In this document: positions 1 to 9,273 of the stretch, piece by piece | Position numbering within the stretch: the first letter of the stretch is position 1 | Layout: every line of letters begins with the position of its first letter | The notes under the pieces: generated by a model | Told to the model about the DNA's origin: nothing | Seen by the model: the letters and a program-made list of their open reading frames with translations, nothing else | Database searches by the model: none | Origin: Pseudomonadota bacterium | GTDB lineage: Bacteria > Pseudomonadota > Gammaproteobacteria > Steroidobacterales > Steroidobacteraceae | DNA length: 41,099 nucleotides | Reading direction: 5' to 3' | NCBI GenBank assembly: GCA_025355245.1 | Contig: JANXZZ010000328.1 | Location: forward strand, 1-41,099 | Made by a program: the position numbers and the translations under genes

Positions 1-1023
<1,023 letters not shown>

Positions 1024-1050
1024 TCCCACGCTCCGGATTAGGTGAAACCG

Positions 1051-1080
1051 CGGGGTCGATGGGCAACCATCGACCCCGTC
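1051..1080 (+). terminator. Hairpin terminator-like structure after ahcY
   Basis: A perfect 12-bp stem (1051-1062 pairing with 1067-1078) closed by a GCAA tetraloop lies just after the ahcY stop. The following bases (TCTCATTGG) contain only a weak run of T, so it may be a poor intrinsic terminator or a 3'-end stabilising hairpin. The structure is seen directly; its role is inferred. Confidence 0.55.
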
Positions 1081-1257
1081 TCATTGGCGAGGGCCGCACG
1101 GAACCCCGGCGCGAGGCGGGTCTCCAAACCCTAACTGTGCATCGCATCAACCGACCCGACCACACGCCTTGAAGCGGGTCACCTTTGCGCGATTGACGCC
1201 TTGTTATGCTGCCCAAGCCGGGTTTTCCGTTCCGGCGGACATAGGTCACACATTGCC

Positions 1258-2049
1258 GTGAGCCAGGCTCAGCTTCGAATCGTCCAGTTCACCGACCTGC
1301 ACCTTTACGGCGCGGTCGACGGACAGTTGCGCGGCGTCGCGACGCTCCCGTCGCTCGAGGCGACGCTGGCCGCGGCGCGGCGTGAGCTCCCGGCGCCCGA
1401 CGCACTGCTGCTGACGGGCGACCTCGTGCAGGACGATGCTAGCGGCTATGCGCACGTGCGCGCGCTGTTCGGCGCGTCCCCGGTTCCTGTCTACTGCATC
1501 CCTGGCAACCACGACGAGCTCGGGGCGATGCGCGCCGCCCTCGCCGCGCGGCCGTTCCAGCTGGGCGGCACCGCGACGCACGGCCAGTGGCTGTTCGTGA
1601 TGCTCGATTCCTACCTGCACGGCATGGCCGCGGGCCGGCTGCCCGAGTCGGAGCTCGAGCGCCTCGAGGCGGCCTTGGCGGCGCACCCCGATCACCATGC
1701 GCTCGTGTGCCTGCACCACCATCCGGTGCCGATGGCGAGCCGCTGGCTTGACACGGTGAGCCTCGAGAACCCGGCGGCGCTGTTCGACGTCCTCGATCGC
1801 CATGCCAACGTCCGCGTGCTCCTGTGGGGACACGTGCACCAGGCCTGGGAAGGAACGCGCAACGGCGTCAAGCTGCTGTGCACGCCCTCGACGTGCGCGC
1901 AGTTCAAGCCAGGTTCGGACAATTTTGCGATCGACCGGCGCCCGCCGGGCTATCGCTGGCTGCGCCTGTTCGGCGACGGCGGCATCGAAACCGGCGTCGA
2001 GTGGGTGGACGCGGCAGCGGCCGCCCCCGCGCAGAGCCTGGCCGGCTAG
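1258..2049 (+). CDS. cpdA: CpdA-type metallophosphoesterase (3',5'-cyclic-AMP phosphodiesterase, class III)
   Basis: This is a calcineurin-like binuclear metallophosphoesterase of about 263 residues, the length of CpdA, which hydrolyses cAMP in the cytoplasm. The metal-binding motifs appear in the expected order: TDLH near residue 12, LLTGD near 60, PGNHDE, a CLHHHP segment and LLWGHVHQ toward the C-terminus. The open frame begins earlier (1201), but GTG 1258 is preferred because the conserved beta strand (RIVQFTDLH) starts only seven codons later. The upstream 180 bases hold the ahcY hairpin and no strong promoter; a TATGCT at about 1205-1210 is a possible -10 box. The stop overlaps by two bases the stop of the convergent rubredoxin gene. 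The family is certain; cAMP specificity is inferred from size and motif layout, and other cyclic-nucleotide or phosphodiester substrates remain possible. Confidence 0.85.
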   Translation: MSQAQLRIVQFTDLHLYGAVDGQLRGVATLPSLEATLAAARRELPAPDALLLTGDLVQDDASGYAHVRALFGASPVPVYCIPGNHDELGAMRAALAARPFQLGGTATHGQWLFVMLDSYLHGMAAGRLPESELERLEAALAAHPDHHALVCLHHHPVPMASRWLDTVSLENPAALFDVLDRHANVRVLLWGHVHQAWEGTRNGVKLLCTPSTCAQFKPGSDNFAIDRRPPGYRWLRLFGDGGIETGVEWVDAAAAAPAQSLAG

Positions 2050-2222
2050 ACCTCGACCATCTCGAAATCGTCCTTGCTGGCCCCGCAATCGGGGCAGCTC
2101 CAGTCCGCCGGCACGTCGCGCCAGCGCGTCCCGGGCGCGACCCCGCGGTCCGGATCACCCCTCGATTCCTCGTACACGTGACCGCAGATCACGCAGATCC
2201 ACGTCTTCAGCTCATCGCTCAT
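2046..2222 (-). CDS. Rubredoxin
   Basis: This is a 58-residue rubredoxin, a small cytosolic electron carrier with one iron bound by four cysteines. Translating the minus strand from ATG 2222 gives a protein beginning [19 protein letters not shown] and ending [19 protein letters not shown]. The two CxxC pairs are at residues 10/13 and 43/46, each followed by Gly, with the conserved aromatic residues of the fold (Tyr17, Trp41, Phe53). It lies head-to-head with hemL across 81 bases and tail-to-tail with cpdA, the two stop codons overlapping by two bases. Rubredoxin beside hemL is a familiar arrangement in gammaproteobacteria. The redox partner cannot be told from this window; alkane hydroxylase or oxidative-stress pathways are known partners in other bacteria. 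Confidence 0.95.
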   Translation of the reverse strand: MSDELKTWICVICGHVYEESRGDPDRGVAPGTRWRDVPADWSCPDCGASKDDFEMVEV

Positions 2223-2303
2223 TCGGTCGCTCGTTTCTCGTTCGGTTTTCGGGAACGTGCCATCGGCGCACGACGGGCCGTAAACTGCACGCTGGAGGTA
2301 CCC

Positions 2304-3590
2304 GTGCCCAGCTCACATGAACTCTATCAGGAAGCCTGTCGCTTCATCCCCGGTGGCGTGAATTCCCCTGTGCGTGCGTTCCGCGGCGTCGGCGGCGAGC
2401 CCGTGTTTCTGGCGCGGGCCGCCGGGCCGCACGTCTGGTCCGCCGAAGGCACGCGCTACATCGACTACGTCGGCTCCTGGGGACCGGCGATCCTGGGCCA
2501 CGCGGACCCGACGGTCATCGCGGCGGTGCAGCGCTCGGCGGCCGACGGCCTTTCCTTCGGCGCGCCGACCGCCATCGAGACCGAGGTCGCGCGCCTCATC
2601 TGCGGGCTCGTGCCCTCGATCGAGCTCGTGCGCATGGTGAGCTCGGGGACCGAGGCGACGATGAGCGCGATCCGCCTCGCGCGCGGCTTCACGGGGCGGG
2701 ACACGATCATCAAGTTCGAGGGCTGCTACCACGGGCACTCCGATTCTCTGCTGATGAAAGCCGGTTCCGGTGCGCTCACGCTCGGCGTGCCGACCTCGCC
2801 CGGCGTCCCCGCGGCGCTCGCGGCGCACACGCTCACGCTCGCCTACAACGACAACGCGCAGGTGCGCGAGGTGTTCAAGGCCATCGGACCCACGATCGCC
2901 TGCGTGATCGTCGAGCCCGTCGCGGGCAACATGAACTGCATCCCGCCGGCGCCGGGATTTCTCGAGACGCTGCGCGAGGAGTGCACACGCGCGGGCGCGG
3001 TGCTGCTGTTCGACGAGGTCATGACCGGATTTCGCGTGGCGCTCGGCGGCGCGCAGGCCCTTTACGGAATCGAGCCCGACCTCACCACGCTCGGCAAGAT
3101 CGTCGGCGGCGGCATGCCGGTCGGCGCCTTCGGCGGCCGACGCGAGATCATGGAGCAGATCGCGCCGCTCGGCCCCGTCTACCAAGCCGGCACGCTGTCC
3201 GGGAATCCGGTCGCGATGGCGGCCGGCCTCGCGACGCTGCGCGCCATCGGGGCACCGGGGTTTCATGCACGCCTCGCCGCAGCGACCGACACGCTGATCG
3301 CCGGGCTCGAGGAGGCCGCCGGCAGTGCGGGCGTCGCGCTCGTCACCAACCACGTGTGCGGGATGTTCGGGCTGTTCTTCACCGATCGCCCGCGGGTCAC
3401 GAGCTACGCGGAGGCGACCGCCTGCGACGTGCCGCGCTTCAGGAAATTCTTCCACGCCATGCTCGAGGCCGGCGTGTACCTCGCGCCGTCGGCCTTCGAG
3501 GCGGGCTTCATCTCCGCGGCACACGGCCCGGCAGAGATCGCTGCGACCGTCGCGGCCGCGCGGCACGCCTTCGCGGCCGCCCGCGGCTGA
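2304..3590 (+). CDS. hemL: Glutamate-1-semialdehyde 2,1-aminomutase
   Basis: HemL converts glutamate-1-semialdehyde to 5-aminolevulinate, the second step of the C5 pathway to haem, in the cytosol with pyridoxal/pyridoxamine phosphate. The 428-residue product matches the family length. It shows NSPVRAF near the N-terminus, the [15 protein letters not shown] cofactor-phosphate segment, [17 protein letters not shown] with the cofactor-binding Asp, and the Schiff-base lysine in [12 protein letters not shown] (Lys265, as in Escherichia coli). GTG 2304 is chosen as start: TGGAGG lies five bases upstream and the protein begins [10 protein letters not shown] as family members do, although the frame is open much further upstream. 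It is followed 15 bases later by a family 9 glycosyltransferase on the same strand. The assignment is very secure. Confidence 0.97.
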   Translation: MPSSHELYQEACRFIPGGVNSPVRAFRGVGGEPVFLARAAGPHVWSAEGTRYIDYVGSWGPAILGHADPTVIAAVQRSAADGLSFGAPTAIETEVARLICGLVPSIELVRMVSSGTEATMSAIRLARGFTGRDTIIKFEGCYHGHSDSLLMKAGSGALTLGVPTSPGVPAALAAHTLTLAYNDNAQVREVFKAIGPTIACVIVEPVAGNMNCIPPAPGFLETLREECTRAGAVLLFDEVMTGFRVALGGAQALYGIEPDLTTLGKIVGGGMPVGAFGGRREIMEQIAPLGPVYQAGTLSGNPVAMAAGLATLRAIGAPGFHARLAAATDTLIAGLEEAAGSAGVALVTNHVCGMFGLFFTDRPRVTSYAEATACDVPRFRKFFHAMLEAGVYLAPSAFEAGFISAAHGPAEIAATVAAARHAFAAARG

Positions 3591-3605
3591 GGCGACGGGT
3601 CGACG

Positions 3606-4637
3606 ATGGCCAACGCGCGCCCGCTGCTCATGCGCTGCGGCGCCTTTGGCGACATGGTGCTGCTGACACCGCTGATCCGGACGCTGTCGGCGCGCTTTGA
3701 TTCGCCCGTCGACATCGTCTCCTCGGGCGGTTGGACGCGGCCGCTGCTCGCCGGGCAGCCGGGGGTGGGCGAGCTCTACCTCGTCAAGAGCCGGCGCCGG
3801 CCCTACCTCATCAGCCCCGACCAGTGGGAGCTCGTCCGGCGCCTGCGGCAGCGCGGCGCGGGGCCCACCTGGTTCCTCGACCCCGACGGTATCGGCCGCT
3901 CGCTGCTGCGCCGCGGCGGCATCGACGCCGACTGGATCGTCGAGGCGGACGATCTGCCGCGACTTCCCGGCGAGCACTACCTCGAGCGCTTCGCGCGGAT
4001 CGCCGCGCAAATGCCGCGCGCGCTCGGCAGCGCGCCCCTGCCCGTCGGCGCGCCGTCGGGAACCGTGCTCGAGGTGTCGGCGGCGGCGCGCGCCGACCTC
4101 GAGGCGTGGCTCGCCACACGCGGCCTCGGCGGCCGCCCACTGCTGCTCGTGCAGGCGGGCAACAAGCGCACGATGCGGCGCGGTGCCCGGCGGCGCGCCA
4201 GCAACACGAAGTACTGGCCGGAGCAAAACTGGGCCGCGCTCGTCGCCGCCATGCGACAGCAGTACCCATCGCACGCGGTGCTGCTGCTCGGCGTGCCGAG
4301 CGAACAGGCGCTCAACGAGGACATCCGCGCACGCCTCATCGATCCGCTGGTCGAGAACGTCGCGCTCGAGCTGCCGATGGGCCGGCTGCTCGCGCTCCTC
4401 GAGCGCGCCCGCGGCCTTGTGAGCGTCGACACGGGTCCCGCGCACGCGGCCGCTGCGCTCGGCCTCCCGGAGGTCGTGCTGTTCGGCGCGGCGGATCCCG
4501 CCCTCTACCGGCCGCGCGGCGCGCCGGGCGCTCCGGTCGTCTGCCTCTGCCCCGATCCGCCCGGGTCCCTCGAGGGACTCCCTGCAAGCGCTGCGCTTGC
4601 GGCCTTTGCGACGCTGCCGCTGCGCCCCGCCAGCTGA
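3606..4637 (+). CDS. Glycosyltransferase family 9 protein (heptosyltransferase-like)
   Basis: This 343-residue protein has the two-domain GT-B organisation of family 9, the family of ADP-heptose:LPS heptosyltransferases that build the lipopolysaccharide core on the inner face of the cytoplasmic membrane. The N-terminal LLMRCGAFGDMVLLTPLIRTL is the usual acceptor-side strand-loop-helix, and the C-terminal half contains SVDTGPAHAAAALGLPEVVLFGA, the family's donor-binding signature. A central segment with NTKYWPEQNW matches the conserved K-x-W-P-x-x-x-W motif. ATG 3606 lies 15 bases after the hemL stop, so the two may be cotranscribed. The exact acceptor is unknown. It is one of three family 9 genes in the window, the other two lying in the LPS region 20-35 kb away, so it may serve the same glycan from a separate locus. 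Confidence 0.85.
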   Translation: MANARPLLMRCGAFGDMVLLTPLIRTLSARFDSPVDIVSSGGWTRPLLAGQPGVGELYLVKSRRRPYLISPDQWELVRRLRQRGAGPTWFLDPDGIGRSLLRRGGIDADWIVEADDLPRLPGEHYLERFARIAAQMPRALGSAPLPVGAPSGTVLEVSAAARADLEAWLATRGLGGRPLLLVQAGNKRTMRRGARRRASNTKYWPEQNWAALVAAMRQQYPSHAVLLLGVPSEQALNEDIRARLIDPLVENVALELPMGRLLALLERARGLVSVDTGPAHAAAALGLPEVVLFGAADPALYRPRGAPGAPVVCLCPDPPGSLEGLPASAALAAFATLPLRPAS

Positions 4638-4694
4638 GCGAGCGCGGGGGTTTTCGCGGTTGTCGGCCCGGTGCGGGTCGCGTACCGTGCGCCG

Positions 4695-5585
4695 ATGCGG
4701 TCGTTCCTCTGGTTTCTCTCGATCATCATCGCCACCGTGCTGGTGGCGGCCGTGCTCGCCTATCCGCTGTACGTGCTGTTGCACCCGCACTTCCCGGGGT
4801 GGTGGTTCGACAAGATCGCGACCCGCCTGTGGCAGTTCCTGATGCTGGTCGCCCTCGTGCTCGTGGTGCGGCGATTGCGGCTCGGGAGCGCGCGCGACTA
4901 CGGCTATGGAGCCCCGCGTCCACGGTGGCTGCGGCAATTCGGCTTCGGCCTCCTGGTCGGGCTCGCGACGCTGATTCCGGTCACGGTCTGCATGCTCGCG
5001 CTGGGCCTGCGCGTCGCGCGTCCGGACCTCGACGGGCACGTACTCCTGAGTGCACTGGTCGCGGGGCTCCTCTCCGGGCTCGTGGTTGCCTTCGTGGAGG
5101 AGACGTTCTTCCGCGGCCTCATGTTCGGCGCGGTGCTGCGCGACCTCAGGCGCCCGCTGCTCGCCATCGTGCTGGTCGCCGTCGTCTACGCCTCGGTGCA
5201 TTTCCTCGCGAGTACGCGTATTCCGCCCGACGCCGTGACCTGGCAGAGCGGCTTGAGCCTGCTGCACGCCGCGATCGGCAACTTTCTTGCCCCCGCGGGC
5301 ATCATCGATGCATGGCTCGCGCTGGTCGCCGTCGGCGTCCTGCTCGGCGCCTGCGCCTGGTGGACCGGCAACATCGCGGTTGGCGTCGGCCTGCACGCGA
5401 GCTGGGTGTTCGTGATGCGCGCGACGGTCGGCGCGACACGCGAGAACCCGGCCTCGCCGCTCGAGTGGCTGATCAGTCCCACGACCGGCTACACGGGTTG
5501 GCTCGTGTTTGCGTGGACGCTCTTGATCCTCGCGGTGGTCGCGCTCGCGCGCAACCGCTTCCGGCACTGGCACCGCACGATCTGA
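4695..5585 (+). CDS. CPBP family intramembrane glutamic protease (CAAX-type)
   Basis: This 296-residue integral membrane protein carries the motifs of the CPBP/Rce1 (Abi) family: EETFFRG (motif 1, EExxxR) around residue 135, YASVHFLAS (motif 2, with the catalytic His) and VGLHASWVF (motif 3). Several hydrophobic helices surround these, beginning directly at the N-terminus (FLWFLSIIIATVLVAAVLA). Family members cleave membrane-bound substrates or act in bacteriocin tolerance; the bacterial substrate is generally unknown and cannot be predicted here. ATG 4695 is chosen because the first transmembrane helix follows at once; GTG 4671 is an in-frame alternative. It runs in the same direction as the glycosyltransferase 57 bases upstream and converges with the LON-N domain gene. 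Confidence 0.85.
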   Translation: MRSFLWFLSIIIATVLVAAVLAYPLYVLLHPHFPGWWFDKIATRLWQFLMLVALVLVVRRLRLGSARDYGYGAPRPRWLRQFGFGLLVGLATLIPVTVCMLALGLRVARPDLDGHVLLSALVAGLLSGLVVAFVEETFFRGLMFGAVLRDLRRPLLAIVLVAVVYASVHFLASTRIPPDAVTWQSGLSLLHAAIGNFLAPAGIIDAWLALVAVGVLLGACAWWTGNIAVGVGLHASWVFVMRATVGATRENPASPLEWLISPTTGYTGWLVFAWTLLILAVVALARNRFRHWHRTI

Positions 5586-5592
5586 TCCTCGC

Positions 5593-6186
5593 TCAGGCGT
5601 CGGTCTGCTCGCTGCCGAGCCGGATGAGCGGCGCCAGGTACTTGAGCCGCTCGAGCGGATCGTCGAGTTCCAGCAGCCCCTGCTTCACCGCGAGCTCGAG
5701 CGGCGCGAGCTCGGCGAGGCGATTGCCCACCCAGACCGCGTCGTCCCAGCGCGGCTTTACCCACGAATAGCCGTCCTCGAGGTCGGGGTACAGGCGCCGC
5801 AGCGCCTGCGGCAGGTGTGCGCAGGAATCGGGAACCGCGGTCGGCGGATCGGGCGGCAGGTCCTCGACCTCGGCGAGGTTGAGGCCGTCGTCGTGGCGCC
5901 ACGCGCGCAGGATTCTCAAGCGCTCGCGGCCGATGCAGGTGAGCCCGAGGAGCCCGTCGTCGAGGCGGTTGAAGTCGACGATCGCCGCTTCCGTGCCGGT
6001 GGCCGCGGTCGTCATCGCCCCGCCTCCCGCCTCGCGGCCCTCGACCAGCAGCACGACCCCGAATCCCGTCGACTGGCGCATGCAGCGGCCGACCATGTCG
6101 AGGTAGCGCGGCTCGAAGATTCGCAGCGCCAGCGGACCCCCCGGGAAGAGCACCGAGGCGAGCGGAAACAGCGGCAGCGTGCGCAT
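5593..6186 (-). CDS. LON peptidase N-terminal (substrate-binding) domain protein
   Basis: The 197-residue product consists of a stand-alone LON-N (LAN, PUA-like) domain with no ATPase or protease part. The diagnostic N-terminal block is LPLFPLASVLFPGGPLALRIFEPRYLDMV, read here in pieces as PLFPL, VLFPGG and LRIFEPRY, followed by GFGVVLL and, later, GRERLRI. In full-length Lon this domain binds substrates; the free-standing bacterial versions are conserved but of unproven function. The gene starts at ATG 6186, two bases after the mpl stop, so it is the last gene of the minus-strand operon 8071-5593 (membrane protein, mpl, LON-N protein). The family call is secure and the biological role is not. 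Confidence 0.88.
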   Translation of the reverse strand: MRTLPLFPLASVLFPGGPLALRIFEPRYLDMVGRCMRQSTGFGVVLLVEGREAGGGAMTTAATGTEAAIVDFNRLDDGLLGLTCIGRERLRILRAWRHDDGLNLAEVEDLPPDPPTAVPDSCAHLPQALRRLYPDLEDGYSWVKPRWDDAVWVGNRLAELAPLELAVKQGLLELDDPLERLKYLAPLIRLGSEQTDA

Positions 6187-6188
6187 CG

Positions 6189-7553
6189 CTAGGCTCCGTC
6201 ACCCAATGCCTTGAGGAGCTTGCCGTGCAGGCCCCCGAAGCCGCCGTTGCTCATGATGAGCACGTGATCGCCACTCTTTGCCTCCGTCGCGATCGCGGCC
6301 GCGAGCGCGTCGACCGAAGCGAGCACCCGGCCGCGCTCGGCGAGCGCCGTCGTCGCGCCGCGCACGTCCCAGCCGAGATCGGGCGGCTCGAACAGGTACA
6401 CCCGATCGGCGTCCCCGAAGGAGCCGGCAAGCGTGTCGCGGTGGACGCCGAGGCGCATCGTCGCCGAGCGCGGCTCGAGCACGGCGAGGATGCGCGCGCT
6501 GCCCACCTTGTTGCGAAGCCCGTCGAGGGTCGCCGCGATCGCGGTGGGATGGTGCGCGAAGTCGTCGTAGACGGTCACGCCGCGCACGGTGCCGCTCACT
6601 TCCATGCGACGGCGGGCGTTCTTGAAGCTCGCGAGCGCCTCGAGCGCGAGCGCCGGCGCGACGCCCGCGTGGCGCGCCGCGAGGATCGCGGCCAGCGCGT
6701 TCTCGGCGTTATGGGCACCGATCAGCGGCCAGCGCGTCGCGCCCAGGCGCTCATCACCCCGGCGTACCTCGAACGCCGACCAGTCTGGCGCGAGCGGGTG
6801 CACGCCGAACTCGGCGCCCGCGCCGCGCGCGAAGCGGTCGATCGGCGTCCACACACCGAGCGCAAGCGCGCTCGCGAGCTCCGGGTCGGCGCCGTTGACG
6901 ATGAGCCGGCCGTTCGCCGGGATCGTGCGCACCAGCTGGTGGAACATGCGGCGGATGCTGGCGAGATCCGGGTAGATGTCGGCGTGGTCGAACTCGAGGT
7001 TGTTGAGGATCGCGGTGCGCGAGCGGTAGTGCACGAACTTGGCGCGCTTGTCGAAGAATGCCGTGTCGTACTCGTCCGCCTCGACGACGAAGAACGGCGC
7101 AGCGCCGAGCCGCGCGGACTCGGAGAAGTTGCCGGGCACGCCACCGATCAGGAATCCGGGCGCAAGTCCCGCGTGCTCGAGGATCCAGGTCAGCATCCCC
7201 GAGGTCGTCGTCTTGCCGTGCGTGCCCGCGACCGCGAGCACCCAGCGATCGGCGAGCACGTGCTCGGCGAGCCAGGCGGGCCCCGAGGTATAGCGCAAAC
7301 CCTGGTTCAGCATCGCCTCGACCGCCGGGTTGCCGCGCGTGAGCGCGTTACCGACGATGACGACATCGGGTGCGGGCGAGAGCTGCTTGGGATCCCAGCC
7401 CTCCGTCAGGCGGATGCCGAGCGACTCGAGCTGCGTGCTCATCGGCGGATAGACGTTCTGATCGGAGCCGGTGACCTCGTGGCCGGCCTCGCGCGCGAGC
7501 GCCGCGATGCCCCCCATGAACGTTCCGCAGATGCCGAGGATGTGGACGCGCAT
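6189..7553 (-). CDS. mpl: UDP-N-acetylmuramate:L-alanyl-gamma-D-glutamyl-meso-diaminopimelate ligase
   Basis: Mpl re-attaches the recycled murein tripeptide to UDP-N-acetylmuramate in the cytosol, feeding old cell wall back into peptidoglycan synthesis. The 454-residue length is typical. It begins MRVHILGICGTFMGGIA, a Mur-ligase nucleotide-binding N-terminus, and has the ATP P-loop AGTHGKTTTSGML, an FVVEADEYDTAFFDKR segment, the LEFDHADIYPD motif, and NARRRMEVSG followed by DDFAHHPTAI in the C-terminal domain, a combination that separates Mpl from MurC. The ATG overlaps the stop of the upstream membrane-protein gene (shared base 7553), showing tight coupling, and the LON-N gene follows after two bases. 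Confidence 0.96.
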   Translation of the reverse strand: MRVHILGICGTFMGGIAALAREAGHEVTGSDQNVYPPMSTQLESLGIRLTEGWDPKQLSPAPDVVIVGNALTRGNPAVEAMLNQGLRYTSGPAWLAEHVLADRWVLAVAGTHGKTTTSGMLTWILEHAGLAPGFLIGGVPGNFSESARLGAAPFFVVEADEYDTAFFDKRAKFVHYRSRTAILNNLEFDHADIYPDLASIRRMFHQLVRTIPANGRLIVNGADPELASALALGVWTPIDRFARGAGAEFGVHPLAPDWSAFEVRRGDERLGATRWPLIGAHNAENALAAILAARHAGVAPALALEALASFKNARRRMEVSGTVRGVTVYDDFAHHPTAIAATLDGLRNKVGSARILAVLEPRSATMRLGVHRDTLAGSFGDADRVYLFEPPDLGWDVRGATTALAERGRVLASVDALAAAIATEAKSGDHVLIMSNGGFGGLHGKLLKALGDGA

Positions 7554-8071
7554 CAGACGCTCGCCGGAGCGAACAGAAGATGCGCGACGACCAGGCTCAG
7601 CACCGCGAAGCTGAGGGAAATCGCTATCCCATTCGCGAGCGGCACGTCGAGGGCGGAGCGCGTGATGTGCGCGAGCACGAGAATGCCCCAGGCCAGCAGC
7701 GGCAGACTGAGCAGGTCGAGGATCAACGCCCGATCGTCGCCGTGCGCGAGTCCCTTGCGCAGCAGCGCGAGCGCGATCCAGGGAATCGACAGCAGCAGGT
7801 CGGTTCCGAACAGCGCCGCCAGCGTTTGCGGCGCGCGATGGACGCGCCGGCGCAGCACCAGCAAGGCCCAGAACCCGAGCACCGTGATCGCGAGGTCGAC
7901 GAGTGAGCGCAGCAGCGCGTTATCGGGTCCGATGATCAGTCGCGACGCGAGCAGGTCGATCGCGAATGACAAGGCGCCGAGGGCGCCGACCAGCGCCCAC
8001 GACGACGGCAGCTCGCCCGGCCCGCGCCGGAGCAGCACGATGTCCCACAACACGCCAATCAACGTCTGCAT
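7553..8071 (-). CDS. Small integral membrane protein of unknown function (YIP1-like topology)
   Basis: I do not recognise a named gene here. From ATG 8071 the product is 172 residues and strongly hydrophobic, with about four or five membrane segments (for example ALVGALGALSFAIDLLA, LVDLAITVLGFWALLVL, LLLSIPWIALALL, LLAWGILVLAHI and IAISLSFAVLSLVVAHLL). The frame is open upstream to ATG 8110, giving 13 more residues (MGVARVRSQVGKL). I prefer 8071 because it is followed by a typical amphipathic start (MQTLIGVLWDIVLL) and preceded by GGGAAGC. Its stop overlaps the mpl start codon by one base, so it is translationally coupled to peptidoglycan recycling. A role linked to that is possible but unproven; the spacing and repeated helices resemble YIP1-domain proteins. 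Confidence 0.7.
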   Translation of the reverse strand: MQTLIGVLWDIVLLRRGPGELPSSWALVGALGALSFAIDLLASRLIIGPDNALLRSLVDLAITVLGFWALLVLRRRVHRAPQTLAALFGTDLLLSIPWIALALLRKGLAHGDDRALILDLLSLPLLAWGILVLAHITRSALDVPLANGIAISLSFAVLSLVVAHLLFAPASV

Positions 8072-8083
8072 CAGCTTCCCGAC

Positions 8084-8113
8084 TTGGGATCGCACGCGCG
8101 CGACCCCCATAAT
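8084..8113 (+). promoter_or_regulatory. Candidate sigma-70 promoter of rnd
   Basis: TTGGGA at 8084-8089 and CATAAT at 8108-8113 are separated by 18 bases and resemble a sigma-70 -35/-10 pair (four and five matches of six). Transcription would begin near 8120, about 30 bases before the proposed GTG start of rnd. It overlaps the 5' end of the divergent membrane-protein gene. Confidence 0.45.
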
Positions 8114-8149
8114 ACGACGTCGATTGTAACCTGCCGGCCCCAGTCCCCC

Positions 8150-9256
8150 GTGATCATCCCGCTCAAGCTCATCACCGCGAGTTCCGAACTCGCCTCCGCC
8201 GCGGCGCGCTTCGCCACCAGCGCGCGCCTCGCGCTCGACACCGAGTTCCTGCGCGAGCGCACCTACGTCGCGGAGCTCGCATTGGTGCAGCTCGGCGATG
8301 GAACCAGCGTCGAGCTGGTCGATCCGCTCGCCGACCTCGACCTTGGACCGCTAGCCGCGCTGCTCACCGACGCGGCGCTCCCGAAGGTGCTGCACGCGGG
8401 GCGCCAGGATGTCGAGGTGCTGCTGCCGCTGACGCGAACCCCGGTGGCGCCCCTCATCGACACGCAGATCGCGGCGGCGCTCCTCGGCCATGCCGCCCAG
8501 ATCGGCTATGCCGATCTCGTCGAGCGCGAGCTCGGGCAGGTCCTTGAGAAGAGCCAGGCGCGCACCGACTGGACGCGCCGGCCGCTGTCGCAGGCGCAGC
8601 TCGAGTACGCCGCCGACGACGTGCGCTGGCTGTTGCCGCTCGCGGAGCGACTCGAGGAACGCCTCGCTGCGCGCGGCCGGCTCGAGTGGCTGCGCGAGGA
8701 CTGCCGGGCGCTCGCCGATGCGGAGCTTTACCGGGTGCGCCCGGGCGATGCCTGGCAGCGGCTGAAGGGCATCGAGACGCTGCCGCCGCGCGAGCAGCAA
8801 CGCCTCAGGGTGTTGGCGGCGTGGCGCGAGACCGAGGCGCTCAGGCGTAACCTGCCGCGCGGCTGGCTGCTCGCGGACGAGGCGCTGAGAGCGATCGCGC
8901 GCGCGGCGCCGCGCGACGTCGCGGCGCTGCAGGCGCTCGACGTGATGGCGACGAGTGCCGCCGGCAAGCTCGGCCCTGGCATCCTCGCCGAGATCGCGCG
9001 CGCCGCGACGCTCGACCTCGATGGCATCGTGCAGCGCACCGAGGGCCGGCCGAGCCAGGACGAGCGCGCGCTGACGCGCAGGCTCACCGAGCGCGTGCGC
9101 GCGATCGCGACCGCCCTGGAGCTCGCCCCGGAGGTGCTGGCGACGCAGCGCGACCTGAAGCGCATGGCGCACGGCGAGGCCCCGGCCGTGGTGCTCGGCG
9201 GCTGGCGGGTGGGGATTCTCGCCGAACCGCTCGCGGCGGAACTCGCGCGCGACTGA
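8150..9256 (+). CDS. rnd: Ribonuclease D
   Basis: RNase D is a cytosolic 3'-5' exoribonuclease that trims tRNA and other stable RNA precursors. The 368-residue length matches E. coli. The DEDD exonuclease motifs are present: LALDTEFLRE (ExoI, Asp and Glu), VLHAGRQDVEVL (ExoII, with the conserved Asp) and YAADDVRWLLPL (ExoIII, Tyr and Asp). A HRDC nucleic-acid-binding domain follows, recognisable by WRETEALRRNLPRGWLLAD. The open frame starts at 8084, but GTG 8150 (VIIPLKLITASSELASA) is preferred because it falls shortly before the first strand of the exonuclease fold and lies downstream of a good promoter; no strong Shine-Dalgarno sequence is visible. It converges on adk with a 17-base gap. 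Confidence 0.92.
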   Translation: MIIPLKLITASSELASAAARFATSARLALDTEFLRERTYVAELALVQLGDGTSVELVDPLADLDLGPLAALLTDAALPKVLHAGRQDVEVLLPLTRTPVAPLIDTQIAAALLGHAAQIGYADLVERELGQVLEKSQARTDWTRRPLSQAQLEYAADDVRWLLPLAERLEERLAARGRLEWLREDCRALADAELYRVRPGDAWQRLKGIETLPPREQQRLRVLAAWRETEALRRNLPRGWLLADEALRAIARAAPRDVAALQALDVMATSAAGKLGPGILAEIARAATLDLDGIVQRTEGRPSQDERALTRRLTERVRAIATALELAPEVLATQRDLKRMAHGEAPAVVLGGWRVGILAEPLAAELARD

Positions 9257-9273
9257 GCCGCGTGCGGTCGCGC

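Noticed and set aside
1024..1257. A SAH-sensing riboswitch near ahcY
   Set aside because: Known SAH elements lie upstream of ahcY; that region is outside the window, and the downstream hairpin is a plain stem with a tetraloop.
2313..5573. A 1086-codon open frame on the minus strand
   Set aside because: It is antisense to hemL, a glycosyltransferase and a protease gene, with low-complexity Arg/Ala/Gly/Asp/His-rich composition. Very GC-rich genes commonly leave such long open shadow frames.
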